Shown: in pieces, positions 54,045 through 63,385 of the stretch
Layout of the letters: each line of letters begins with the position of its first letter
Numbering within the stretch: position 1 is the first letter of the stretch
Origin: Bdellovibrionales bacterium
Lineage (GTDB): Bacteria; Bdellovibrionota; Bacteriovoracia; Bacteriovoracales; Bacteriovoracaceae
Reading direction: 5' to 3'
DNA length: 64,000 nucleotides
Assembly (NCBI GenBank): GCA_018646675.1
Contig: JABGUH010000040.1
Span: 62,001-126,000, forward strand
The notes under the pieces: model-generated
The model's input: only the letters and a program-made list of their open reading frames with translations
What the model was told of the DNA's origin: nothing
Database searches by the model: none
Program-made: the position numbers and the translations under genes

Positions 54045-55211
54045 TCAAACTAAATAACGCTCTAAAACGCCTGATAGTACAGTTTTGGCCGCATGAAGCT
54101 GATCATACGTTATAGTCGGAGGAAGCGAAACTCTGACTCCTCCAGGATAGTCGGCACTGCTATACCCCATTGCCTCTAAAATATAGTAATCAATCACAAC
54201 TCCAGAGGAACAAGCAGTACCGGCACTCACCTCTAATCCCGCTATATCCAGAGCGACAACCAATTCCTGTGCCTTTACTCCCTTTACAACAAAATAAGTT
54301 GTATTAGCAGCACGATAGCATGCTCTATTGGCAATAACCTCTCCTCTATTGTCGAGTGTTTTCTGTAGTAATTGCTCCAGTTCACTTCGATATAGAAGTA
54401 TTTGATCCGTTGTTGCTCCTGTAACTAAGTCCTCTAAAGCAAGCTGGAGGGTATAGATACCCAAAACATTTTCAGTTCCAGATCTAATTCCCTGCTGCTG
54501 TCCTCCTCCTACCACTAAAGCAGGAATGGTAATCAAAGAATTTATAAAAGAAAATCCAACTCCAGGCAGTGCTCCGAATTTATGACCTGAAAAGTGGTAA
54601 GCATCCAAAGAGTCATCTAGCTGTTCCCACTGATCAACTCTTCCTGGTGCCTGAGTATAATCAACATTTATATAACAACCACTCTCCTTTTTTACTCTAT
54701 TTGCCCAAGAAAGCGGCCAAACCACCCCGGTAACGCCATTGACAGCTTGATAATTTAAAAAGACCTCACTAACCTTACGGCGCGTAGAAGTGATATTGCC
54801 AACCAGCTGATCCAGATCAAATGCTCCATTACGATCTACAGGAAATTGACAAGTAATATGGCCTTGTTCTTTGAGTAGCCTAGCAATTGCAAACGATACT
54901 GGATGATCGACCGATGAGTAAAAATAGGCAATCTGGTCACCCTGATTGGCCGCCTTAGCTGCCACTCCACGCATAAAGGTATTAACCCCTTCAGTAGCAC
55001 CACTGTGAAAAAAAAGGTGATAGGATGAGCGCTTCAGATTGAACAACTTGTAAAGATAGTCAGTGACCAGATCAACCTGCTCTCTGGCCTTCCGGCCCGA
55101 CTTATGAATACTACCGGGATTACTAAAATCAAAATCCCCCTTAAGTAGAAAGCGCTTAACACTATCACTTAAGGGGGACTTGGAATTGCTGTCTAAATAG
55201 TAACTGCTCAC
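54045..55211 (-). CDS. Cysteine desulfurase-like aminotransferase (IscS/NifS family)
   Basis: A 388-residue PLP enzyme of class V. HSGATEGVNTFMRG, VDYTQAPG, the Schiff-base Lys in SGHKFGALPG and the persulfide Cys in SAGTACSSG are all present, so it should remove sulfur from cysteine for Fe-S cluster or thionucleoside synthesis. The neighbour is an Rrf2-type regulator 71 nt upstream. No iscU or scaffold gene follows, which is unlike a complete isc operon. Confidence 0.88.
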   Translation of the reverse strand: MSSYYLDSNSKSPLSDSVKRFLLKGDFDFSNPGSIHKSGRKAREQVDLVTDYLYKLFNLKRSSYHLFFHSGATEGVNTFMRGVAAKAANQGDQIAYFYSSVDHPVSFAIARLLKEQGHITCQFPVDRNGAFDLDQLVGNITSTRRKVSEVFLNYQAVNGVTGVVWPLSWANRVKKESGCYINVDYTQAPGRVDQWEQLDDSLDAYHFSGHKFGALPGVGFSFINSLITIPALVVGGGQQQGIRSGTENVLGIYTLQLALEDLVTGATTDQILLYRSELEQLLQKTLDNRGEVIANRACYRAANTTYFVVKGVKAQELVVALDIAGLEVSAGTACSSGVVIDYYILEAMGYSSADYPGGVRVSLPPTITYDQLHAAKTVLSGVLERYLV

Positions 55212-55282
55212 ACTAAATACTTAACATCCTAGCAGCAGTTACCGCAAACTTAAAGTCCATCTAAATGGACAATTCAAGGCAG

Positions 55283-55828
55283 TTATTGATTGATTTCGCC
55301 CAAAGGTGCTCTAATAATAGAGGCAAAAGGGCTAGTCGTTTCATCAATAGTAGGAGTAATCTCTGCCGTAGGTGCAGTGGCCAAACTATCAGCCTGCTCA
55401 ACCTGACTCTGAACATCCTTCGCCTTACGAATCATGTCACCTAGAGATGTTGTCTCTAGATACTCACGCATGATCAAACCAAGGTTTTGAAAATAGTCAC
55501 GAGAAAGGAAATACTCTTTGGTACTTGAAGTTTCTGCTTCAGTTCCAACAATATCCTTTGCAGGGTTAATGTTCTCGCCAACACAGTCAAGTACATCTTT
55601 AACCGTGATGTTATCCATGGAACGTGCAAGCACGTATCCACCACCGGGTCCTCGAACTGACTTAACTACCTGGCCATTTCTTAGTTTGCGAAAAAGCTGC
55701 TCCAAGTAGTGGAGACTAATGCTCTGTCTTGTGGAAATTTCTTGCAATCTGACTGGATTACCATTGCTGTAAGCGGTTAAATCAAGCATTGCCCGAACTG
55801 CGTAACGTCCTTTAGATGTCAATCTCAT
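55283..55828 (-). CDS. Rrf2-family regulator lacking cluster-ligand cysteines
   Basis: A 181-residue winged-helix repressor (MRLTSKGRYAVRAMLDL, SLHYLEQLFRKLRNGQVVKSVRGPGGGYVLAR). In IscR three Cys near 92-104 bind a 2Fe-2S cluster; here only one Cys is found in the whole protein (LDCVGEN), so no cluster would be held, as in Bacillus CymR. It has an extended C-terminal tail of ~40 residues rich in Glu/Thr/Ala. It likely represses the desulfurase operon or sulfur genes (inference). The ribosome site is AGGAGG. Confidence 0.88.
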   Translation of the reverse strand: MRLTSKGRYAVRAMLDLTAYSNGNPVRLQEISTRQSISLHYLEQLFRKLRNGQVVKSVRGPGGGYVLARSMDNITVKDVLDCVGENINPAKDIVGTEAETSSTKEYFLSRDYFQNLGLIMREYLETTSLGDMIRKAKDVQSQVEQADSLATAPTAEITPTIDETTSPFASIIRAPLGEINQ

Positions 55829-56050
55829 TGCTCTTCCTCCATAAATCCTAACAAGCGTATAGGGCGGTTAAAGTTACATCTTCTCTTGTGTGCCGTCTGC
55901 TTTGTTGACTGAAAGAAAACGTCCCTGTCTTCTTTACGAGTTTAATACCGAATCTATTTGATTGGTATTTCCTTGATCATAATTATCACCCCTTTACTTT
56001 CCGCAAGTCAATCATAAATATCCTATTAAAAACCTTTTAATAAAATGACA

Positions 56051-56077
56051 CAAAAAAGAGGGGTTGGCAGCCTCTTG
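56051..56077 (-). terminator. Terminator-like hairpin downstream of tsaE
   Basis: AAGAGG and CCTCTT (about 56056-56061 and 56071-56076) pair across a GGTTGGCAG loop. On the minus strand the stem runs into TTTTTT (complement of the A-run at 56052-56057). Confidence 0.5.
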
Positions 56078-56092
56078 GGTTGGTTGAAATGG

Positions 56093-56119
56093 TTTGGTCG
56101 GAAATAATTTCCGACCAAA
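56093..56119. terminator. Perfect 12-bp inverted repeat downstream of tsaE
   Basis: TTTGGTCGGAAA (56093-56104) and TTTCCGACCAAA (56108-56119) form a perfect stem with a TAA loop. The A/T ends give a short T-run in both orientations. It sits ~85 nt after tsaE, so a terminator is likely; a protein-binding site cannot be excluded. Confidence 0.55.
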
Positions 56120-56202
56120 ATAGGCGATCTCTTTTTACAATTTTGCCATTTGGACCTCATTTACGCACTGCAAATGAGTAGGAGTACTCTATCTCTGAGG
56201 TA

Positions 56203-56658
56203 TTATAGCTTCTCTAGGGTCCAATAACGGGACTCATCCTTTAGAATTTCGATCTTCAGATGGTAGTAACTAAATCCTGCTCCTAGCTCCCTTTGCAATT
56301 CATCAAGATAATTTATTCCCCACTCAAAAAATAGATAACTCTTTCCATCAATATATAGTGGTAACTCCAACCGCATAATCTCAGTTTGCTCTTCAATGCG
56401 ATAGAGATCTGCATGCAAAATCTCTCCTAAATCATTAATTAAAGAGTAAGTGGGACTAGAAACTACTCTCTGATCATTAGGAAAACAGCTACGCTGGAAA
56501 TAGCTCACAAAAGTAGTTTTACCGGCCCCCATCTCACCATCCATGATTATCACTGCAGGAAGTGAGAGATGATGTTGTAGATTTTGTGCAATAGTAGAAA
56601 GCTGATCTAAACTATCACTTTGCCAATTTCTGATAATATTAGTCATTCTCTCGGTCAC
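56203..56658 (-). CDS. tsaE: TsaE, tRNA t6A biosynthesis ATPase
   Basis: A 151-residue P-loop protein that helps TsaB/TsaD make N6-threonylcarbamoyladenosine in ANN-decoding tRNAs. The Walker A motif is GEMGAGKTTFV, and the family signatures VVSSPTYSLINDL, LHADLYRIE and YLFFEWG are present. It overlaps the end of the nnr gene by 20 nt on the same strand. Confidence 0.92.
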   Translation of the reverse strand: MTERMTNIIRNWQSDSLDQLSTIAQNLQHHLSLPAVIIMDGEMGAGKTTFVSYFQRSCFPNDQRVVSSPTYSLINDLGEILHADLYRIEEQTEIMRLELPLYIDGKSYLFFEWGINYLDELQRELGAGFSYYHLKIEILKDESRYWTLEKL

Positions 56659-58228
56659 TATTTATCTCTCCAAAGGCTCGCCCTAGATAACTAATGATAG
56701 TACCAGCACTCATAGCAATCCCTTCCTCACTCTCTGCTGCGACGATACCGGCCCATGAGTGCCAACCAACAGCAAAAATCACTCCATCAATATGGTGTGG
56801 TTTCTGCATCAGTAAGGAGCCAATCATCCCAGCTAAAACATCCCCACTGCCAGCAGTGGCCATACCATCGTTAGGTGCGTGATTAATATAAGTAGACCCA
56901 TCTGCCAAGGCCAGAAATGTAGTGGGCCCTTTAAGCACTAGCGAACAGTTCAGTGGCATAGCAACTCTCTCTTGCAACAGAGTGGCAGGAGAGTCTAGAA
57001 TTTTCCTTCCTTGCTGATTGGCAAAACGAAGAAACTCTCCATGATGTGGTGTTAATACCAAATCTCCACTACGCTTTTGAAGTAGAGCTGAATCTTTTTG
57101 CCAGTCCAAAGCAAAAATTCCATCCGCATCTACTACTACTGGCCCATCAAAGCCTTTAAGGGTATTCAGCACAACCACCCGAGCTGCTTTATCTCGTCCT
57201 AAACCTGGCCCAATAACCACTCCATCAAAACGCTTAAAAAAATCTCTCCGCTCTGAATTACTCTCTTCGGTACAACTATCTATGGACAGAAAGTCTGGAA
57301 TAGCAGTCAACATTGCCTCTGGGACCAACCGACTCACTAACTCCTGATAGCTATCCTCCCAAGTTGCAACGGTCACTAATCCAGCTCCACTCTTCAGTGC
57401 AGCGGTAGCGGTCAAAACCGCTGCGCCACTCATTCCCTTAGATCCTCCAATAACTAACAGATGTCCAAACTCCCGCTTTGAACCTGTTTGATTACGAGTT
57501 GGTACAAACGACTTTAACAGAGAATTAGATAGTAGGTGCCGATTGCCAGTGGTAGTTAAGGCTGAAGGGAAGGAGACATCCATTACAATAATATTTCCAC
57601 AATAATCAGGACCGCTCCCCTGTAGATGGCCAACCTTGGGCAACCCAATCGCTACCGTCTGATTAGCAATAACTGCATCACTATCACTCTCCCCTGTGTC
57701 TCCAGTAACTCCAGAGGGAATATCGAGGGAGATAGTATAGATTCCTTGTTGATAACTATTGATTGAGGCAAAAATTTTAGCAATATTATCTGGTAGTGGC
57801 AGTCTAAACCCTGTTCCATAAACTGCATCCACCAGCAGTACCCCCTGAGGGGAGGAGTCTAAAATAGCACTTAGGGGAGCATCATCGAGTAAAAGATCTA
57901 ACGATACTCCATAAGCTTTTGCCATCTTCATCTGCTTCTTAAGCTCTAACGAGTAACCATCTTCCGGAAAAAGTAGAAAGGTATCCACTGCATATCCCTG
58001 ATGAACTAAATGTCTGGCCACTGCCAATCCATCAGCACCATTATTTCCTTTACCGATTAGTATGATTATCCGCTCACCAATCTGGCTTGCATTTTGTGTT
58101 AACATCGCAATAAGATGCTCCGCAACCCGAATACCAACGGTCTCAATAATCAAAGATTCAGTTAGACCAAACTCCTCCCTAGATCGTTGTTCTAACTCTA
58201 GCATCTCCCCTACCGTAACGACTCTCAT
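56639..58228 (-). CDS. nnr: Bifunctional NAD(P)H-hydrate repair enzyme (epimerase and dehydratase)
   Basis: Repairs damaged NAD(P)H hydrates. I start at ATG 58228 because AGGAG lies 8-9 nt upstream and NnrE proteins begin with this type of sequence (MRVVTVGEMLELEQ); the longer frame to 58396 overlaps pdxJ. The N-terminal epimerase (to ~210) has IILIGKGNNGADGLAVARHL; the C-terminal ADP/ATP-dependent dehydratase (about 230-520) has GASKG-type GGSKGMSGAAVLTA and NDGMATAGSGDVLAGMIG. It is 529 residues, typical for the fusion. The gene follows pdxJ by 55 nt. Confidence 0.93.
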   Translation of the reverse strand: MRVVTVGEMLELEQRSREEFGLTESLIIETVGIRVAEHLIAMLTQNASQIGERIIILIGKGNNGADGLAVARHLVHQGYAVDTFLLFPEDGYSLELKKQMKMAKAYGVSLDLLLDDAPLSAILDSSPQGVLLVDAVYGTGFRLPLPDNIAKIFASINSYQQGIYTISLDIPSGVTGDTGESDSDAVIANQTVAIGLPKVGHLQGSGPDYCGNIIVMDVSFPSALTTTGNRHLLSNSLLKSFVPTRNQTGSKREFGHLLVIGGSKGMSGAAVLTATAALKSGAGLVTVATWEDSYQELVSRLVPEAMLTAIPDFLSIDSCTEESNSERRDFFKRFDGVVIGPGLGRDKAARVVVLNTLKGFDGPVVVDADGIFALDWQKDSALLQKRSGDLVLTPHHGEFLRFANQQGRKILDSPATLLQERVAMPLNCSLVLKGPTTFLALADGSTYINHAPNDGMATAGSGDVLAGMIGSLLMQKPHHIDGVIFAVGWHSWAGIVAAESEEGIAMSAGTIISYLGRAFGEINSDREND

Positions 58229-58283
58229 CAAATAAGCTCCTTTACTCCTGACACTAAATATAAATGACAAATATCTCGGCGCG

Positions 58284-59075
58284 CTAGCTGAACTTTTGCC
58301 CAAATAGATTTTTGAGATCTTTAACAACACTTCCCAGACCGTCAAAGACCGATCGGCAGATGATCCAATGACCAATATTATACTCAACAAACTCACCGAC
58401 GGCCAAAAGTGGCACTACACTCTGATCAGTAAGTCCATGACCAGCATGGACACCAACCCCTTTGGAGTTCAGATAGTCTGCTGCCTGTTGAAAGCTATCT
58501 AAATAGCTAGAAAAATTCTCTCCATTAAGATGGGCGCGGGCATAATCACCAGTATGAATCTCCACTGCATCAGCTTCCAACAGTACTGCTTTCTCCAATA
58601 TCGATGGATCTGCTTGTAAAAAGAGAGATATTTTTAAATCAGGCACTCTCTCCCTTAAATATTCTATTCCACTTTTCACTTTTGAAAATGTTTCAGGATC
58701 AAGTAGATCTACTCCCCCCTCGGTAGTCATCTCTTCTCGTCGCTCTGGGACAATACAGACCCAGTTGGGTGCCACCGTAACTGCGATCTCTAGAATCTCT
58801 TGATTAATTCCCATCTCCAGATTAAATAGCTTAAGATGACGTTTGCAGACTAGGCTAACGGCCTCAACGTCTGTATCCTGAATATGGCGACGATCCTCTC
58901 GAAGATGAATAGTAATTTGATCCGCCCCATTGATAAAACAGGTATTGGCAGCTTCGACAATACTAGGATAATCTTCTCCCCGCGCCTCTCGTAGAGTCGC
59001 AACATGGTCAATGTTTATCCCCAGGCGCGGCATAGCTTTATCTCCCTTACTGGGGCCTGCTGCTCGCTGACTCAT
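58284..59075 (-). CDS. pdxJ: PdxJ, pyridoxine 5'-phosphate synthase
   Basis: Condenses 1-deoxyxylulose 5-phosphate with aminoacetone phosphate to make vitamin B6. The start of the enzyme proper is PRLGINIDHVATLREARGEDYP, followed by QITIHLREDRRHI, CIVPERREEMTTEGG, HTGDYA and VGVHAGHGL. The annotated ATG overlaps the glmM stop (ATGA); a second Met, at residue 15 (59033), gives the more typical N-terminus. Total length 263. Confidence 0.95.
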   Translation of the reverse strand: MSQRAAGPSKGDKAMPRLGINIDHVATLREARGEDYPSIVEAANTCFINGADQITIHLREDRRHIQDTDVEAVSLVCKRHLKLFNLEMGINQEILEIAVTVAPNWVCIVPERREEMTTEGGVDLLDPETFSKVKSGIEYLRERVPDLKISLFLQADPSILEKAVLLEADAVEIHTGDYARAHLNGENFSSYLDSFQQAADYLNSKGVGVHAGHGLTDQSVVPLLAVGEFVEYNIGHWIICRSVFDGLGSVVKDLKNLFGQKFS

Positions 59076-60439
59076 CTCAATTCCTCTTGAACTACTGCTA
59101 CTAATTTTTCACTTACCTGCTGGGCCAGCTGAGGATCTTCGCTCTCGACCATTACTCGTAATAGGTTTTCAGTCCCGGAATAACGCAATAGATGCCGACC
59201 ACCACTGCCTAGTATCTCACTGGCATCTTTTAGAGCTTGCTGGAGCGTGGCACACTCCTCCAAAGGTGGCTTTCGATCTACTTTAACATTTACAAGAATA
59301 TTTGGATAAAGATTAATTTCATCGACCAAAGTACGAATATCTTTCTGATAGTAATGCATACTCTCCATCACCTTTAGAGCGGCCAAAATACCATCTCCGG
59401 TGGTTGAGTGCTGCTTAAAGATAATATGTCCGGAAGGCTCTCCTCCAAGTACAGATCCATGCTGACGCATCCGCTCAATGATATAGCGATCTCCAACACT
59501 AGTGCGATGAAGACTTAGTCCAATCTTCTCCAAATAGCGCTCTAGACCAAAGTTGGTCATTACAGTTCCAACTACTTCATGACCTTTAGAAATTAATCCC
59601 TGATCCAGCAAAAATTTCGCACAAAGTCCGATTAGCTGATCTCCATCGATCACCTTGCCAAAACCATCGCTAATAATAACCCGATCCGCATCTCCATCTA
59701 GGCAGATTCCAAGATCTGCACGATACTGAAGTACCATCTCCTGACACTGACCAGGATAGAGAGAGCCACAATCCAAATTAATGTTACGACCATTGGGACT
59801 AACCCCCATGGTAATCACCTCTGCCCCCAGCTCCTCAAAAATCATCGGCCCCACTCGATATCCTGCCCCATTCGCACAATCCAGCACAATTCGCATATCC
59901 TCCAGATCATATTGCGGACTAAATGCAGATTTTGTATGCACAATATAACGGCCATATACTTCCGTCAGCCGTTTGGCCCGCCCTAAACTATCATTGGTAG
60001 GAGTTGGGATCATATCAGGAGATTCCACCATTTTTTCTAGCTCAAGCTCAACACTATCCGGCAGTTTGTATCCATTGGCATCAAACAACTTAATCCCATT
60101 ATCTGAATATGGATTATGAGAGGCTGAAATCACTACACCAGCATCAGCACGCATCGATTGAGTAACAAAAGCCACTCCGGGAGTGGGCAGCGGCCCAGTC
60201 AATACAACCCTTCCTCCCTGAGAACAGACCCCAGCAGAGAACGCCTGCTCTAACATGTAACAACTTAGGCGTGTATCCTTCCCAAGCACAATTATCGGCT
60301 CATCTTTTTTCACTGATGAGCGTTGTTGAAAATAGTATGTCACTGCCCGCCCCAACTTCATTGCCACTTCACCTGTCATTGGGTGAACATTTGCCTTGCC
60401 CCTGACACCATCTGTTCCAAAAAGATTACGTTGTGACAC
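59072..60439 (-). CDS. glmM: GlmM, phosphoglucosamine mutase
   Basis: Converts glucosamine-6-phosphate to glucosamine-1-phosphate, the precursor of UDP-GlcNAc for peptidoglycan and lipid A. At 455 residues it has normal length. FGTDGVRGKAN at the start, the phosphoserine in ISASHNPYSDNGIK, the metal loop DGDADRVI, GGEPSGHI and the phosphate-binding RYSGTENLLRVMVE are present. It is the first gene of the glmM-pdxJ-nnr-tsaE unit. Confidence 0.96.
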   Translation of the reverse strand: MSQRNLFGTDGVRGKANVHPMTGEVAMKLGRAVTYYFQQRSSVKKDEPIIVLGKDTRLSCYMLEQAFSAGVCSQGGRVVLTGPLPTPGVAFVTQSMRADAGVVISASHNPYSDNGIKLFDANGYKLPDSVELELEKMVESPDMIPTPTNDSLGRAKRLTEVYGRYIVHTKSAFSPQYDLEDMRIVLDCANGAGYRVGPMIFEELGAEVITMGVSPNGRNINLDCGSLYPGQCQEMVLQYRADLGICLDGDADRVIISDGFGKVIDGDQLIGLCAKFLLDQGLISKGHEVVGTVMTNFGLERYLEKIGLSLHRTSVGDRYIIERMRQHGSVLGGEPSGHIIFKQHSTTGDGILAALKVMESMHYYQKDIRTLVDEINLYPNILVNVKVDRKPPLEECATLQQALKDASEILGSGGRHLLRYSGTENLLRVMVESEDPQLAQQVSEKLVAVVQEELR

Positions 60440-60615
60440 TGTGAACCTCCATCCTTCTCTAAAAGTGCTTGGATAAATTAATAATCAAACAATCTTAATA
60501 TATTAGAATTTATATAAATTCGACAAATATTTCACTCATTCCTCAATCTTTACTTAACAACCAACACTTGATAGGAGAGTATCAATCATCTATTCACATT
60601 TAAGGAGTAAAATAA

Positions 60616-61071
60616 TTGAGCCATCTAATATCATCTCCTCATACCAGTTTTTCGATCACAACCAACGGTGAGCGCTTTTACAATATAACCTCACAAATAA
60701 AAAACTCTCTCACAATCCTCATGGAACACTCCAGCAGTGATGCTAGCTCTGGTATTCTCCATCTCTTTACCGGCCATACTAGCTGCGCCCTGACCATTTC
60801 AGAGTCCTACGATCCATCTGCAGCGATGGATGTTGTTAACTTTATGAAACACATTGCTCCTACTGATCTTCCATTTATCACCCACACCCAAGAGGGTATT
60901 GATGACTCCCCTTCCCATATGAAATCTGTCCTGCTCCAACAAAGTATCGCTCTCATCGTCGACAACAATCAACTGGTTCTAGGTCGATGGCAAGGTATCT
61001 ATCTAGCAGAATTTCGTACCGGGAGCAAACAACGAGACATCCTACTAAAGTTCCAACCAGACCCCCAGTAA
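60616..61071 (+). CDS. YjbQ/UPF0047 family protein
   Basis: A 151-residue protein of the conserved YjbQ family, reported to have weak thiamine-phosphate-synthase activity; the real role is unknown. The signature is HLFTGHTSCALTISESYDP, with HMKSVLLQQSIALIVDN and LGRWQGIYLAEF. The TTG start is well supported by AGGAG 8 nt upstream. It is divergent from glmM and 19 nt from the convergent PilZ/GAF protein gene. Confidence 0.9.
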   Translation: MSHLISSPHTSFSITTNGERFYNITSQIKNSLTILMEHSSSDASSGILHLFTGHTSCALTISESYDPSAAMDVVNFMKHIAPTDLPFITHTQEGIDDSPSHMKSVLLQQSIALIVDNNQLVLGRWQGIYLAEFRTGSKQRDILLKFQPDPQ

Positions 61072-61090
61072 ACAAGCTTAGCAGAGAGTA

Positions 61091-63037
61091 CTATGCTGCT
61101 TTTTTATCCATTGCCGACCTCTCTTGCTCTTCGATCGACTCAAGAATTTTAGTACTTGTTAGCATCTTTTTACGCAGCGCCTCTCTAGAGATGCCCATCG
61201 ACTTAGCCGCTTTTGAACGATTATCATTATGACGACGCAGCTCCGCTAAAATCAACTCTCGCTCCACTAATGCCATCCGATCTTTAAGTGATATTTCAAA
61301 ATCTGATAAGTGAGGAATACTTCCCAATAGCCGTCTTTTAATGCTTAGATTAAATAGAGGAGAGGCATTACTTGCAACATCAGTCTTAGTGATAATATGA
61401 GTACGAGGATTATATAGAACAGCACGTTCAATTGCGACCCTCAACTCTTCAATGTTACCTGGCCAATCGTACTCTACAAATTTATCCACAACCTCAGGAG
61501 AGAAGTTTTTCAATAATAGTCCCTGTCTCTGACACTCCTCCTTCAAAAAATAGTCGATCAAAAGTGGTATGTCTGACGCCCTTCGCCGTAGTGGTTCGAT
61601 AAAGGTATAGACCTGATTAAGCATGCAGTATAAATCACGGTTGAAGGCTTTTTTCTCAACCTCCTCACTAAGTTCTAATGAGCTGGTTGCAATAATTCTG
61701 ACATCAAGACTAATGACACTACCTGCTAGCCTTTTCTCATCCAATATTTTTAGCAAACGCTCTTGTCTACAGCGAGACAGACTGGCAATCTCCTTAATTA
61801 TCAAAGTCCCTCCCTGACACTTTATGAGTAATGATTCGTTAACATTACTATCTCCAAATAGTTGGTTATCTATCTCCTCATCTGTACTCTGGGAGATATC
61901 TAAGTGCTCCAGATGGTTAATACCCCGCTGTCCTTCCACATGAATAATGTTGGCATAGAGGGTTTTTCCAACCCCTGGCTCCCCTTGAATCAACATATGA
62001 TTACTTAGGTCCTTGTGACGGGTAATTGTTCTTCGCAAGCCTGAGGACTTGGAGGAGGTCCCAATCAAAGCAAACTCTCTGTTAAATGGAATGCTAAACT
62101 TCCTAACTCGTGAACGCTCAGATATTGGGTTATAGTCCTGAAAGACAGAGGAAAAAATCAAGCTTAATACCTTCATGATATTTTCATCTTCATCTGTAAA
62201 CCGGTTTTTATTACGTTTATTTAAGACCTCAACAACGCCGACAATTTTGTCCTCACGATTGATAAACGGATAACAGATAATTGATTTGGTTTTATAACCA
62301 AATTTTTTGTCAAACGCTTCATTGAAACGAGTGTAATCACTAGTTGTGTCAATATTTAGCGCGACACCGGTAGTAAAAACCGATCCAGCAATACCCATTC
62401 GATAATCAAATTTGAGATAGTCCTTATCCAATCCCATCGCCATATTGGCTTCCAATTTATTGGTCTCTGGGTTAATTAGAAAAAGTGATGCCCTTCCTGC
62501 CCCCAGCACCCTGACAACCTCGACTAGAATATCCTCCAAAAACTTCTCTCTATTTCCAAAATTAGTAATATCTTTAAATAAGGACAGTAAAAGGGAGAAC
62601 ATCTCAAAACCATCTGATGGTTTAATATAATCCTCTTTTAAAATAACATCTGTCACCACTCCAGCCGTTCTCTCTGCGGAAAAACTAGCAAGATATAGCT
62701 CCAAAAATTTACGAAATTTTGCCTCCTCTTCTAGCTCCACTCCATAGATAATCTCATTTTTACTGTCTATATTTGAAAATGCCCGTACCACCCGACCGGT
62801 CAGATCCAGATGTCTCTTTTTGAACTGTAATGAAATATTAAGTTCGGTATCGTTGGAAATTCTATTTTTGGTAGAGAACCCTAAACCTTTAGTACTGATA
62901 TCAATCAATGTCGTGTCATCGAGCTCCTCATCATTTTCAGCAAATTGAACAATAAATCGCAAGTTATCAGACTGATGAACCGGTATTCTAAAAGAGCGAT
63001 AGAATTTATACTCGGAAAAACTACTTAATCCACCCAT
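61091..63037 (-). CDS. PilZ-GAF-AAA-Fis protein, degenerate NtrC-like regulator
   Basis: A 648-residue regulator with a PilZ-like domain (~15-125; VELEEEAKFRKFLELYL), a GAF domain (~165-310), an AAA+ domain (~340-570) and a Fis-type helix-turn-helix at the end (RSKAAKSMGISREALRKKML). PilZ binds cyclic-di-GMP in relatives. The AAA+ part has Walker A EPGVGKT but the GAFTGA loop is absent (QLFGDSNVNES instead of ELFGHEKGAFTGA) and Walker B is IIKEI (Asp replaced by Lys), so sigma-54 activation and ATP hydrolysis are unlikely. It would act as a plain DNA-binding switch. The GAGG site precedes the ATG. Confidence 0.85.
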   Translation of the reverse strand: MGGLSSFSEYKFYRSFRIPVHQSDNLRFIVQFAENDEELDDTTLIDISTKGLGFSTKNRISNDTELNISLQFKKRHLDLTGRVVRAFSNIDSKNEIIYGVELEEEAKFRKFLELYLASFSAERTAGVVTDVILKEDYIKPSDGFEMFSLLLSLFKDITNFGNREKFLEDILVEVVRVLGAGRASLFLINPETNKLEANMAMGLDKDYLKFDYRMGIAGSVFTTGVALNIDTTSDYTRFNEAFDKKFGYKTKSIICYPFINREDKIVGVVEVLNKRNKNRFTDEDENIMKVLSLIFSSVFQDYNPISERSRVRKFSIPFNREFALIGTSSKSSGLRRTITRHKDLSNHMLIQGEPGVGKTLYANIIHVEGQRGINHLEHLDISQSTDEEIDNQLFGDSNVNESLLIKCQGGTLIIKEIASLSRCRQERLLKILDEKRLAGSVISLDVRIIATSSLELSEEVEKKAFNRDLYCMLNQVYTFIEPLRRRASDIPLLIDYFLKEECQRQGLLLKNFSPEVVDKFVEYDWPGNIEELRVAIERAVLYNPRTHIITKTDVASNASPLFNLSIKRRLLGSIPHLSDFEISLKDRMALVERELILAELRRHNDNRSKAAKSMGISREALRKKMLTSTKILESIEEQERSAMDKKAA

Positions 63038-63385
63038 AGCGATGCCTCATGATAAAACAGTTACTCCCCCAAATGGGAACTAAACCCTACTGCTCTTATC
63101 GGATTATTCTTATCAATATTTAGAATTAAATGACTAACACAACATAAACACTAAAAATTACAAGACTAGGCACCATCATATTCACGTCTCTTTAAACCTC
63201 TACTCTACTGTCTAAATTATAGTCAGATGCATACCTTACGTGATCATCAGTAAGCCATTCCTCTCTATAAGCTATTGAATTATTTAACAATCATCCTCCA
63301 GAAAAATGGCCGGTATCTTGCATTTTTAACCAACAATAGCAATAGGTGCTTATTGAGATAGCACTGATCAGATTGGGAGATGGAG
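63038..63385. other. Intergenic region without recognised features
   Basis: AT-rich stretch between a minus-strand regulator and a plus-strand secreted protein, so it must hold promoters for both. I found no strong -35/-10 pair, hairpin or conserved element. Confidence 0.4.

Larger units (their letters stand above)
55829..56202. other. Intergenic region with two terminator-like hairpins
   Basis: No convincing gene on either strand. It has an AT-rich stretch upstream of the Rrf2 gene (its promoter) and two hairpins nearer the tsaE 3' end, listed separately. Confidence 0.5.

Noticed and set aside
58229-58396. N-terminal extension of nnr to 58396
   Set aside because: Overlaps the pdxJ coding end and precedes a well-placed AGGAG/ATG at 58228.
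61091-63037. Standard sigma-54 activator
   Set aside because: GAFTGA is missing and Walker B Asp is Lys, so this label would mislead.
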